Assembly: GCF_035083965.1 (NCBI RefSeq)
Contig: NC_089724.1
Coordinates: 6,922,501-6,986,500, forward strand
Length of the DNA: 64,000 nt
From: Branchiostoma lanceolatum
Taxonomy: Eukaryota > Chordata > Leptocardii > Amphioxiformes > Branchiostomatidae
Direction of reading: 5' to 3'
Shown here: positions 1 through 13,200 of the stretch, one piece after another
Layout of the letters: every line of letters begins with the position of its first letter
Position numbering within the stretch: the stretch's first letter is position 1
Notes under the pieces: generated by a model
Told to the model about the DNA's origin: nothing
Databases searched by the model: none
What the model saw: the letters and a program-made list of their open reading frames with translations, nothing else
Program-made: the position numbers and the translations under genes

Positions 1-102
1 AAGTTTTCTCAAAGCAATCTATGACTACACTTGGTAGTAAAGTTGACCTTTCTAGAATGACATTCAATCTCATAGTATGGACTATCAGTTTTGTTTCTTT
101 AC

Positions 103-1238
103 CGTAGTTGCGGATTGAGTTGTCAGTAGAGTTGTCGATATGGTAGTGGGCTGTGTGGTCAGTAGTGTAGATCTGTCAGTTGTCTTGAAAGTTGGTAGAA
201 TCGTTTTAGACATCGTTGTTCTATGACTTGAACTTAATGTAGTTTGTCTCTGTATGAATCAAAGAAAAAAAACGATGGTTGTGTTTTTTGCGTTATGATG
301 ATTGTAAGCATAAGATGTATTAGGAAGTCACGTTTGAACAATTTAGAAGATTTATGAAAAATGTAGCTGGAACCTGGAAAAATGTTTGATAAAGTTGATA
401 CGTTCAAATAATACTTTTGTTAAGTCTGCTTTGTTTCTTTACCGTAGTTTCGGATTGAGTTGTCTGCAGAGTTGAGTGTACTGTAGCTGGTTTTGTGGTC
501 ATTATTGTGGATTTTTCAGTTGTCCTTTCCGTACTCAGAAAAGTTGTGGGCATTGTTGTTCTTTGACTTGTACTGGAGGTAGTTTGAATCTGCATTTAAA
601 TAAAGACCAAGAATATGGTTTGGTTTCATTGCGTCGTAATAATCGTCAACGTTATCTTCGAAAGCAATTTTAGAAAATTCCAAGGGATTAGCAAAATAAT
701 CCGTCGAAGAAAAGTATATGAATGCTTAACGGTAGTGGAACTTTTTAGAATGACATTTTATGTCAATTGTGTTGCTTTACCGTAGTAGTGGGTTGACTTG
801 TCCGTAGCGTTGTCGATACTGTAGTTGGCTGTGTGGTCGGTAGTGTTGATCTGTCAGTTGTCTTGTAAGTTGGTAGAATTGTTTTAGACATCGTTGTTTT
901 GTGACTTGTACTTAAGGTGGATTTTCTCTGCGTGAATTAAAAAAAAAACGATGGTTGTGTTTCTTGTGTTGTAATGATTGTAAGCATAAGCTGTATTCGA
1001 ATTCAATGTTTCTCTAGAACCAAGTAAAAGGGCTTAACTAAAGTTGACCGGTTAAAAAGTACCTTTGTTCAAGTTTGTTTTGTTTCCTTACCGTAGTTCC
1101 GGATGGAGTTGTCCGTAGCGTTGTCGATACTGTAGTTGGCTTTGTGGTCAGTAGTGTAGATTGGTCAGTTGTCTTGTGAGTTGGTAAAATTGTCTTGGAC
1201 TCTGTTGATCTATGACTTGTTTTTAAGGTAGGTTGTCT
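103..1238 (-). CDS. Four duplicated 49-codon Thr-rich exons
   Basis: Four exons of identical length, 147 nt each, lie at 1238-1092, 927-781, 589-443 and 249-103. Each has an AG acceptor before a conserved opening (AGACAAACTACATTAAGTTC or close), reads through about 49 Thr/Ser-rich codons (for example LLTTQPTTISTTLLTTQSAT in the last), and ends at ACTACG/GTAA. Start and end are both phase 0, so any number can be spliced in without a frameshift. Intron pieces between them are also similar (ATGGTTGTGTTTTTTGCGTT-like stretches), so exon and intron were copied together. They extend the mucin stalk of the lectin gene. The array continues to the window edge. Confidence 0.6.
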
Positions 1239-4200
1239 CTACATGAATTAAAGAAAAACAATGGTTATGTTTTTGCATTGTAATGAGTGTTATTTGTAAC
1301 CATAACCCGTATTAGAAAGTCATGTTAGAATAATTCAAAAGTTTCTTAAAAATATCTACCCCAAACCCGGAAAAGAGTTAAATGAAGTTGTTCGGTTTGA
1401 TAGTTATTTTGTTTAAGCCTGGTTTGTTTCTGTACCGTAGTTGTGAATGGACTTGTCTGTAGTGCTGAGAATACTGTAGTTGGTATTGTGGTCAGTAGTG
1501 TGGATTTTTCACCTGTCCTCTGCGTACTGAGATGAGCTGAGGGCATTGTTGTTCTATAACTTATCAAATTTGTGCTGCAAATGTGTGGGCCCTACTTTTC
1601 TATTAGTGCTTTTAAAAAATCGATCATTTCTGACCCCTTTAAAAACTTCATCAACCACCATGATATTTTTTTGGTGTAATTATATTATGGTTACGATGTG
1701 AAAGGTAAAATGACAGCTTGCATATAAAAACAATAAGATCTGCACACCGGTATATTTACGCTAGTACAACCTCTCCTTTTCTTCCGCGCTACGAATAAGT
1801 GTAAGAACCCTCCTTACTGTTGTTCGGTCGGTCGTCGAATGTGTAGAAGGGTTCGGTGTTGTCTTCTGTGTTGTTGTTAAATCCGTGGTAAATGTCGTCG
1901 GACTGTTCGTTGTCAAAAGAGTGGTAGGATTCTTTGTGGTTGGGATTGTCGTAACGAGTGTGGAATCGTCAGTCGTCCGCTCTGTTGTGACAAGAGGTGT
2001 CGGTAATGTTGTTCTGTCACTTGTGCTCACTGTTGTTTGTCTCTGCAATTAGATAAAGAAGAAAAGTGATATTTCTGTTTTGCTCTGGAATGATATTGCA
2101 ATGAGCATTGCCAATACTGTACTTTGCTGTGTGGTTACAAGCGTAGTCTGACCAGTTGTGGCCATATTGCTGCTCCAAAAGAGGTATCTAATGCAGTTCG
2201 TCTATGCTTTACACAGTCTCACTACACTGTACAACTGGACTGAACAGTTGCGTATAAAAGTACAAAGTACTAAAGTAATAAACCAACTGCCACACAACAT
2301 AACCCTTAATCTCCCAGGCTTTTTAGCCAAGTAAGAATAAAAAATGTTTGACCCCTGACCTCACTCACAAAACCCGAGAAACAGCCGGCGGCCCTAACTC
2401 CCCTAACTTCCGGACTTTCCGCGCTACATGCACGCAAAGCTGTTTTCTTCTGGGGAATACTCTATCCCGGTTATAACCGGGTGCAGCACACAGGGCATGT
2501 TTCTGTATCCCTGTTTAAACCGGGAATGGCAGCTTAAGGGTTTATAAGACAGCTTCAAAACAGCTACGTGAAACTGATCTCTTACATTCAGCGATATCTG
2601 CCCTATGAGCTGTACTGGACTTGATTTTGGATAACGACTCTGATTTGATGATTTGGTTTTGTAAAATTCTTCCGTCCGGTTATTCATATTTCCTTTCTAT
2701 CGTTTCCTATCGTTTTTTCAATTTCTGTTCTATGATAAACGTACCATTTTCCCCATGTTCCATTTAACCTTGACGTTCTTGGAAAACAATTAATTGTTGT
2801 ATGTAGGGGCTGTTCAGGTGTTTTGAACGGTAAATAAACAAATAGATAGATAGATAAAGAAGGAGGACTATCTATATACATGTATATGCACATGTACCAA
2901 AAGTCATGTTTGGAAGATTTGGGAGACTTGTAAAAGAACGTATGTCCAGAAAAGCTTACGACTGTCTTTCACGAAAGGTCGAATCTCTAGATCTTTCGGT
3001 CCTGAACCCTATTGAAGCGTTAAGGCGTACGTTGTGTGGTCGATACTTAAGTTGGCTGTGTGAATGTGTCTTGTTTTTGTGTGTATTTAGATTATAACAA
3101 ATTTGTGTTGGCCTTTGTTATTTAACGACACTGTGCTTAAAGCAGTTTCTACTTTTGAAAATTTACAAACGACCATTAGATTTTCTTTCGGAAGAGTGTT
3201 ATTGTTGTTATAGTTTGCTTTGCCGTATCCAATTACATCTCGCATATAGATGTTCTGTGATAACTGTCGTAGGATTGTTCTTTGTTTGAGGCGTGCTGGG
3301 GCTGTTCGTAGTTACAACAGTAATTGGCTTCTTTGTGGTCGGACTTATCGTAAAATGTGTCGTTAAGGCTGTTGTTTTGGGAACTGTGGTAGGGTTTGGG
3401 GTGGTCGACTGGGTTGTTGTTAAGTCCCTGGTAACTGTCGTGGGGCTGTTCATTGTTTGAAGTGTGTTGGTATCGTCTGTAGGTATAATAGTGGGTGAAT
3501 TCTTTGTGGTCGGGATTGTCGTAACGTCAGTTTTCCGCTGTGTTGTGACAACAGTTGTTACCATTGTTGTTCTGTAACGTGTACTTAATGTTGTTTGTCT
3601 CTACATTAGATAAGGATGAAAAGCGATATTCCTTTTTTTGCGTTGTAATGATCGCAGATATTAGCTACAATCGAGCCACGTGAGTTAGATAATAACAGAT
3701 ATAATAAAATGCCATCGTTAAGAAGCAGCCCGGAAAAGACTATAGAACATTTTTTTAAATCAAATTCTGTTCATTGCTTTACCGTAGTGGTGGTTTGAGT
3801 TGTCCATTGCGTTGTCTATGCTGTAGTTGATTGTGTGGTTAGTAGTGTGTATTTGTCAGTTTTCCTGTGTATTTTGGGCATTGCTTTTTCTAAGAATACC
3901 TAATAGTTTGGGCATTGCTATTCTAAAAGTATCTAATACTGTTCGTCTCTCCATTGGAGATGGTCTAACTTACTATACTACTACAGTTGGACACTGAACA
4001 TTTGAATTTACAGGTACAAACTACTTCAACTAACTGCCAGACATTTTTCACTAAGCATGTTTCCCGAGCCCCGTTGAAACAAAATTGTTGTAGAAACTAC
4101 ACAGATGTTTTGAATGTTACCGTTGAAAAAAAAAATGTAGGAGCTACACAGATGTTTTGAATGTTAAGAAAATAGATAGTTGATTAGATAAAGAACAAAA

Positions 4201-7200
4201 ACGATTTTTGTGTATTTTGCATTATTGCAATGATCTTAGACTTAAGCTATAGTCAAAAGTCATGTTAGACATCTCCATACTTAGCCCGGGTTACACATTG
4301 CCGAAAATGGCTATGACCAGTTTTTAGGCCACGCATATTTGGCGCCAAACATGCGCCTAACATGTCCCAACCATCTCCTAACTAGTAAATGACCTACTCC
4401 CGACTGAGCCCCGAATGCTTTCTAACCTACTCCCAACCATCCCAACCTCTAGCAGCAGACCGTCGAATCTCTCTTGACTAATCCTCGACCGATTGCTAAC
4501 CCTCTAACTCATTCAAATGGACATATTCAGCGACTTTCAAAATAGGGGCCTTTTTCGTTTTTAATCAAATTAATCCATGCTTCTAGTTAATATGTTGTAT
4601 ACATCACCGAGAGATCAAATTCGGATCACGGTAAGCTTCATGATTCAATACGGCTTTTCTTTGTTTTTGGTCGTGTGAAGCTTAAGGTCGGGGGTGATAT
4701 ACCAGCGGACGAATCCGAATACCAGCCGACCGAGCCAAACACCAGCCGACCACAGCCGATCTAGCTCCCGAATCACTCCTAACCTTGGTCGGGAGGAGGT
4801 CGGGAGGCCATGTTAAGTGTACATGGAATGAGTACAAAAATTCTCCTTACCGTCGGTCTTTCGGTCGTCACATATGTTGTCGGGTTAGGAGCCGTCTGGA
4901 CTGTTGTTATATCCGTCGTAACTGTTGTTGTTTTCTGAGCTGTTGTAGGGTTAGGAGTCGTCTGGGCTGTTGTTATATCCGTTGTAACTGTTGTTGTTTT
5001 ATGAGCTGTTGTAGGGTTAGGAGTCGTCTGGGCTGTTGTTATATCCGTGGTAATTGTTGTAGGGCGGTTCGTAGGGTTCTGTGTAGTCGAGATTGTTGTT
5101 TTACCTGAAGTAGGGTTCGGAGTTGTCGGGAGCGTAGTATGATATACTGTTGTCGGGACTGTCGTGAAATGTGTAGTAGGATGCTTTGTTGTCGGGATTG
5201 TCGTTATACCTGTAGTAGGGTTCTTTGTTGTCGGGACTGTCGTTTCAAGTGTTGACGGAAGTGTTGTTTTATGTGTAGTAGGGTTCGGTGTTGTCGAGAT
5301 TGCTGTTTTATGTGTAGTAGGGTTCGTTGTAGTCGAGATTGTTGTTTTATGTGTAGTAGGGTTCGGTGTAGTCGAGATTGTTGTTTTATGTGTAGTAGGG
5401 TTCTGTGTAGTCGAGATTGTTGTTTTATGTGTAGTAGGGTTCGGTGTTGTCGAGATTGTTGTTTTATGTGTAGTAGGGTTCGGTGTTGTCGAGATTATTG
5501 TTTTATGTGTAGTAGGGTTCTGTGTAGTCGATATTGTTGTTTTATATGTAGTAGGGTTCTGTGTAGTCGAGATTGTTGTTTTATGTGTAGTAGGGTTCTG
5601 TGTAGTCGAGATTGTTGTTTTACCTGCAGTAGGGTTCGGAGTTGTCGACAGTGTAGTACGATATACTGTTGTCGGGACTGTCGTGAAATGTGTAGTAGGA
5701 TGCTTTGTTGTCGGGATTGTCGTTATACCTGTAGTAGGGTTCTTTGTTGTCGGGACTGTCGTTTCAAGTGTTGACGGGAGTGTTGTTTTATGTGTAGTAG
5801 GGTTCTGTGTAGTCGAGATTGTTGTTTTATGTGAAGTAGGGTTCGGTGTTGTCGGGACTGTCGTGAAATGTGTAGTAGGATGCTTTGTTGTCGGGATTGT
5901 CGTTATACCTGTAGTAGGGTTCTTTGTTGTCGGGACTGTCGTTTCAAGTGTTGACGGGAGTGTTGTTTTATGTGTAGTAGGGTTCGGTGTAGTCGAGATT
6001 GTCGTTATACCTGTAGTAGGGTTCTTTGTTGTCGGGATTGTCGTTATACCTGTAGTAGGGTTCTTTGTTGTCGGGACTGTCGTTTCAAGTGTTGACGGGA
6101 GTGTTGTTTTATGTGTAGTAGGGTTCGGTGTAGTCGAGATTGTCGTTATACCTGTAGTAGGGTTCTTTGTTGTCGGGATTGTCGTTATACCTGTAGTAGG
6201 GTTCTTTGTTGTCGGGATTGTCGTTATACTTGTAGTAGGGTTCTTTGTTGTCGGGACTGTCGTTTCAAGTGTTGACGGGAGTGTTGTTTTATGTGTAGTA
6301 GGGTTCGGTGTTGTCGAGATTGTCGTTATACCTGTAGTAGGGTTCGGAGTTGTCGGGATTGTCGTTATACCTGTAGTAGGGTTCTTTGTTGTCGGGACTG
6401 TCGTTTCAAGTGTTGACGGGAGTGTTGTTTTATGTGTAGTAGGGTTCGGTGTAGTCGAGATTGTCGTTATACCTGTAGTAGGGTTCTTTGTTGTCGGGAT
6501 TGTCGTTATACCTGTAGTAGGGTTCTTTGTTGTCGGGATTGTCGTTATACTTGTAGTAGGGTTCTTTGTTGTCGGGACTGTCGTTTCAAGTGTTGACGGG
6601 AGTGTTGTTTTATGTGTAGTAGGGTTCGGTGTAGTCGAGATTGTCGTTATACCTGTAGTAGGGTTCTTTGTTGTCGGGATTGTCGTTATACCTGTAGTAG
6701 GGTTCTTTGTTGTCGGGACTGTCGTTTCAAGTGTTGACGGGAGTGTTGTTTTATGTGTAGTAGGGTTCGGTGTTGTCGAGATTGTCGTTATACCTGTAGT
6801 AGGGTTCGGAGTTGTCGGGAGCGTAGTATGATATACTGTTGTCGGGACTGTCGTGAAATGTGTAGTAGGATGCTTTGTTGTCGGGATTGTCGTTATACCT
6901 GTAGTAGGGTTCTTTGTTGTCGGGACTGTCGTTTCAAGTGTTGACGGGAGTGTTGTTTTATGTGTAGAAGCGTTCGGTGTTGTCAGGAGTGTCGTAAAAT
7001 GGGTAGTAGGATGATTAGTTGTCGGGATTGTCGTCTTATGTGTAGTAGGGATCGGTGTTGTCGAGAGTGTAGCGTAGTATTCTGTTGTCGGGACTGTCGT
7101 GACATGTGTAGTAGGGTGATTTGTTGTTGGGATTGTCGTTACATGTGTAGTAATGTCCTTCGTTGTTGGGATTGTCGTTACATGTGTAGTAATGTCCTTC

Positions 7201-10200
7201 GTTGTTGGAACTGTCGTGAAACTTGTAGTAGGGTGATGCGTTGTTGGGATTGTCGTTACATGTGTGGCAGAAATATTCTTTGTACTGTTTGTCTGAATGT
7301 AACTGGCGCGCGTGCTGTGATTATTAGGGACATCTCGCGGAAGTCGTTTCAAAACTTCAAGATTCTTTTGAAAGATTTCTTCAGTTTTAAGCCTTTTCAA
7401 TTCATCATCATTAAATGAATGTGCTGACATGGTTATGTGACCACCGTACTTTTTTGCTGACACCCGAGTTCTAGATTTTTCAGTTGTATGACTTTCTTCG
7501 TCTGCCATAAGTCTTGATGAATAAGGATGTGTAGTTTCCGATGTAACAGGTCCACGCTGTTTTTGTTCTGGAATCGTTGTCCTTCCGAAGTCTTCTGCAG
7601 GTCGAAAGCAGTGTTTGACATTTACAGGGAAGTATGGAACATTTTCTTGCGACTTATCCATGAAATCAGTCATGGTGCTAATCGTACAAAAGCGTAACTA
7701 TTGCAATTGAGTTAGCATTCAAAAAGGCATACAGCAGGCGTTATAATAGTGCAGTAAAGATGTTAACAATTAATCCAGGTAACGCGTTGGGCCCTTTGTT
7801 TTTGCAACCCACTCACACAATCAAAATGACTCTCGTCTCACAAATACATGAATATGACAATGATAGATAAGGCACCATTCTAGAAAATAATAAACATGGA
7901 TATTAAAGATATGTAAATCAACGGAATCGATAGAATATCGATAGAAATGTGATCGAACAGTATCAAGCTTTTATATTCTTAGGTTTTTATTTTACATAAG
8001 TTTATATCAACATTATATGTAATCACAGTTTCTAAAGCATAACGCTACTCACCTATTTGGCATACGAAGGACGGAAGTTGCGCTTTTCCCTCGGCGGCTG
8101 GGTTACAGTGATGTGGAGTCCACCTAAAGTCTAAGTCCATCCTCATGGACACGCAGTCTTTTGAGTCCGTATTCGGAACTGGCGACCACCTGCTGAAATT
8201 CCCCACCATCGTACCGTCCATGTACACCCACGTTCCCTCTGCGTCCAGGTCGTTTATTCCGATCATTGCCGAGTCCGACAACAGCGAGGCGATGACGTCA
8301 TGCTCGTACAGGCTTCCGGGGTTCGCAAGAGTGCCGCCATCTCGAACACAAGCCGCCTGTGCCTCGAAGAAGTCTACAGATGTCTTTATTACCCTGTAGC
8401 AATTGGGGCTGTGAAAGACGTATCCCCCCGGGCATGCTGTTGTAACAAATAAAAAAAAAAGAATAAATAAATGGCTCCGTCCCAGAGGTGTCGCCAAAAA
8501 AACTTGAACAAGACAGGTCAATTTTGTAATTGTGGAGACACAAGTGATATAACCTACATGCATGATACAAATCAAAGGTGATAGCTGACTATTTGATACA
8601 TAATGTGCAACAGGGAAGGCGTCAATCGGGCACTCGGAGGCATGAGTCATGAGAAAGCAAGCGTAGGGCTAGAGCTCAGTACAGGCAATATTTCGGCCGC
8701 CATGAAGACTCTTTATTATGAATTAATGAAGACCTTTATTGTATAGAAATACCCCCTGGGTTGAATACAGGTCACAACAAAATAAAAATATACAAATACA
8801 TCTATGCATTGTCAAACAAGAGTTCCAGGAACTCAAACCTTCGTCAAGGCTGGTTTGTTTTGTTGGCACCTATCCAAGGGTATATCTGGAAAACAGCCGT
8901 ATGGAATTTGTCAGGAATAAATCTGATGACAGTTGACATAACTGGTTTGTATTTGCAGGTAAGTTTTCGTAGTCAGTTGTTTTGATTCTTGAAATAATGA
9001 CACTTTCTTTTACTCCACTTCCCCATATGGCTACATGCATTAATAGCATTTATTGTAACACTTTAGTCTCCCCTATTGTTAGACTCTCAGATTTCGAGTT
9101 CCCACGGCCGGTAAACCCCACAATATTGAAAGAAATCGACTGTAACAGTAGCTCAACGTCACAGACCGCACATACTAGGAAGTTATCCATTACGTGTTGA
9201 CACTAGAAACCCGCGATTAACCGCTAAAATGTGAACATCTTACTATTATGTAAAAAAAATAAACCCTCTGAAAATAAATATGGCCTTCCGTGTCCATCGT
9301 TGCCCCAAAATATAATATTTCCATGCATGTACGGCATCCTTTAAAAGATCGGTATCCGCGCTACGCAATACGCTGCTAGTTTTACTGTCGCCATGCCTGA
9401 TAATGGCGGAGAGTGGCGGCCATGTTTCACGATCTCGCGCTGTTGTTCACTGAATCATATCGGACATATTTCTGCCGTTTTAGCGGTGTTGTAGCCTCAA
9501 AACACATATCACAAGGGAAGTAAAGTTATGATTGTTGTTTTAACGTGTTACATGTCTTCTACGACAAATAATTCTTCCGCCGCGCTGCCGATACTACGGA
9601 TACTAGTAGTGCTTAGGAAATTATTATTATTATTCCCCGTGCACACGCTCGTACCCAGCGCCGTGAAGACTGAGCCATAGGTTTAAATCGTGGGCTTAGA
9701 ATTATGTCACATCAACTGTCAATCAAGCTCAACAAAATAAACTTCTCTAATTCACAGCTGTCATTTTTGTTCCGTACTTTTCTTGTTCCTCCGCTCGTAG
9801 TTGTGTACACAAGTACGTAAAGGGCGACCTTCTACACAGTGTTACATAACCGTTATTTCTTCTAACTGACACATTGGAAACAAGACGACAGTTCACTATC
9901 TTGGGAGGTAAAATGTTGCTCAAGTGTGTTATGTTATAACAAACATATTTACAAAGTACCTCATCTTTGGCGCTGTTAGGGTGTTAAGATTACCTCTCTA
10001 CATTGCGCTCGGAGGGGAGTTATGTCACGAACCCTACTTTGCCACAGAAGGGAGTTAGGCTACGATGTAAACAGAGACTGTCAACGTTATTCTTATTTAT
10101 ATAAAAGTTTTATTTTCAAATGTCAGTGTAGCGTCTTTTTTTCCCGTTTACTTTGTAAAGTCATAGCGATATTCATCGATTTGTTACCAGTGACGCCAGG

Positions 10201-13200
10201 ATAATTTTCACAAGGCCGTTAAAGCCTTTAGGGCATGCCCCAGCGCAACCTTGGTCTTCCTGTCATCCTGGCTTTGTTTCCAATTATCGGCAGTCCCAGG
10301 AGCGCTTCCCCAGCGCGAGTCGGGGCAGCGACCCTAAAGCCGCGCCTTTCTTGTCAGTAGAATTTAGTACTGAATTTATTTCCCAATATTCAACACAAAC
10401 TTATTCTCACACAACTCAGTGTCAACAATACTGTTAGGCCATCGTCTGTTTTTAGACAGAGCGACCTTCTTTACAACGTCAATAATAGGCCACTCATCGG
10501 AGTCTTCCTGGGGTGTTATCCTCCTTACCAGTGTCCGTACTCTGAGACGTCATTGTTCCTCGTACAGCGCTTTGTACACGAAGATTTGGGTCTTGTTGAC
10601 ATGGCAGAGTAAGAAAAGGAAATAGCGACCGGGAAACACGCTCTAAGGATTGGGGTGTCAGCCTTTGACCTATGCCTTTCACCCCAGTAGACTGTAACTT
10701 TTACACAACACAGTATTTTGAACTTCACTGTTTGATAATAGTGTCTTTAATCAACATTTCCTTTTAAAGACAAACCGTTGAAAATATTCTTCAAAGATGG
10801 AAAAATGCAAGGGACACTATGCGTTTCTTCATGACCTCAAATGCTGCTCGAGCAGTCGAACCGCGGCCACTCAAGACGTGAACCATGTGTGCCGTCAATC
10901 AACGTCTCCTTATCCTGCCTCTGAGGGCAGGCTTCCCGCCTCCGCTCCCCTAGTGGGACTGGCTGCCCGGTATAGCAAGCTTGCACGGGAAAATCAACGT
11001 CGGTAGGCCGAAAAAATAGCGAATTAAAAGCAAACATACCAGGGAAATATGGGCACATCAACCTTAACTTAAGCCTTCATAGAGATTCCTGGTTAGTAAA
11101 GCCTCAATTTAAAAAAAAAAAAACGACCTAGGCACCCCAACCACTTATCCATGACCCCTCGAAACAACACTGCCAACACATCCCAGTCAGAACACAAACT
11201 CACGCATATATAACACATTTCTACACTTCCCTCGTTAATTATGCAAAGTACTTCGCCCAACATCTAATCATCTTCAGATTTCCCACTTACACACCAACAC
11301 ACCAAATACGACAACAATCCATCCAGGCGTTCTGAACTTATCGTGTTCACTAACAGACACACAGACAAGCATCCCCATACAGTATGACGTATACTACTAA
11401 ATCACCTCTTCCTTCTTAGATATAACATGGTTAACTCACCTACCCTGAACAACGTCCTTTTCCCATACTGTGACACACGAGTACTGCTGCTTCTCCCCGA
11501 GGTAAGGCAGTGTATATCCAATTTTGGTCTGCTTCCACCCAATTCCACACCACTTTCTCCTACTACCTTTTCCATACCACTTCCGACATCTGACTTTTGC
11601 CTCGTCCACCACATTCCACACCAATGAATACAGCTGGCTGACAGCCAATTTGTCCCAATAACTGACGTCTCCTGCCTGCCCCATGACCCCTCATGACCAA
11701 CTTAGCACCCCTCTACCCGTATCAATATCCCTTAAAACAACACAGCCCACACGTCACAACCAGAACATACAGTATGAGCATACAATTTAACACATTTTTA
11801 CACTTTTCTCGTTAATTATGCAAAACACTTCGCCCAAAATCTAATCATCTTGAGATTTCCCACATACACACCGACACACCAACTACGACAACAAACCATC
11901 CAGGCGTTCTCGACTTATTCTGTTCACTAACAGACACACAAACAAGCACCATCGAATAACCTTCTCGACGAAACCATTCGTCGACGAAGGTAATTAATAC
12001 AGGTATTGTAAACTACATGGATTCGACTTCTTCTCGCTTCTTTGGAATCGGTAAAAATGTATGAGCAGATATGTTTCATAATCAACGGTTTGTCTGTCTG
12101 TATTGCCTAGGTGTATGGGGTACATGTAGGAAACATAGCTACCTTTTTTTTGCTAGTACGGTATTTGGGTTTTCGTGCTTCTCTGTTTTCTTTAATAAGT
12201 GTGATCAGGTCATAAGCCATAAGTATTATAAATATTTAGCATACTGGGGAAACCACACGCTGGGTTGGAATATAGGCACAGAGACCCGAGTGTCAAAAAG
12301 TCAGAAAACATAATAGTCCCCCTTAGGGTACTAGGCTTTTGCTTTCCTTTGCAGACTCAGCGGCAATGCCCCGCGGTCAAGTAGACACCCAGTTTTGATT
12401 GGCGTTATCAATTCAATCATTTTACATTTGGTTATGACATTTAAAGCCCCGAATACCAGTCTCCTTTATTCGAAAGTTGCAGTTTGATTATCATTTGCAG
12501 TTTAATGTAGTCTGATACATGCAAAGTGTTTGAATTAGGCCCCACATGCACATGTCCTGTATATGTAATATGTAGAGAGAGAGATTATACACAAACATGG
12601 CTACATTGACTGCGAGAAACAAGTCATATGATATCTCGTCTCACCAAACATAACAAGCCACAGTCAACATTTTCTAGTCCCACTGAGAACCTCACTGAGA
12701 AACAGATAATTATTCCAGATTAAGTTAGTCTAAACATCATTAACGTACTACGGGTAGACTAACTACAACAAACATGTTTCTGAAAATGTTCGATGGGTGC
12801 TACAAACAGTGACTTATGTTGCATACGCGGGAATCATCTAGGATTGAAATTCTGGGTGTGGTTAAAATAGGGCTCGGAAACATTGAGGTTGATCCATTAC
12901 TTACCTTTACTTGCTTGTATGATCCGTAGAAATATGACTAAAACAACGACGAAAGGCATGGTAAACATCATATGTCTTCAAAACCGGCGACAAAAAAAAA
13001 TCACGAAATGTTCGCACCGTGATTTCACTTTTTCCAGATGTTTAATGGTTGACTCAACTGACAGTGACTTTTTCTGACCTTTAAGTTCAAACAACAAGTT
13101 GATCTCGCGAGAAGTGGCGATAGTAGACACAAGACATGGCGACTAATAAGGCGTGGCTTTAACCCGGTTGTTTGTTTGTTTTGTTTGTATGTATTGCATA

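Noticed and set aside
5164..6831. 555-codon plus-strand frame of Val/Gly/Phe repeats
   Set aside because: It is the antisense of the Thr-rich mucin exon; a 39-bp repeat without stops leaves several frames open. The composition is implausible for a real protein and no start or splice context supports it.
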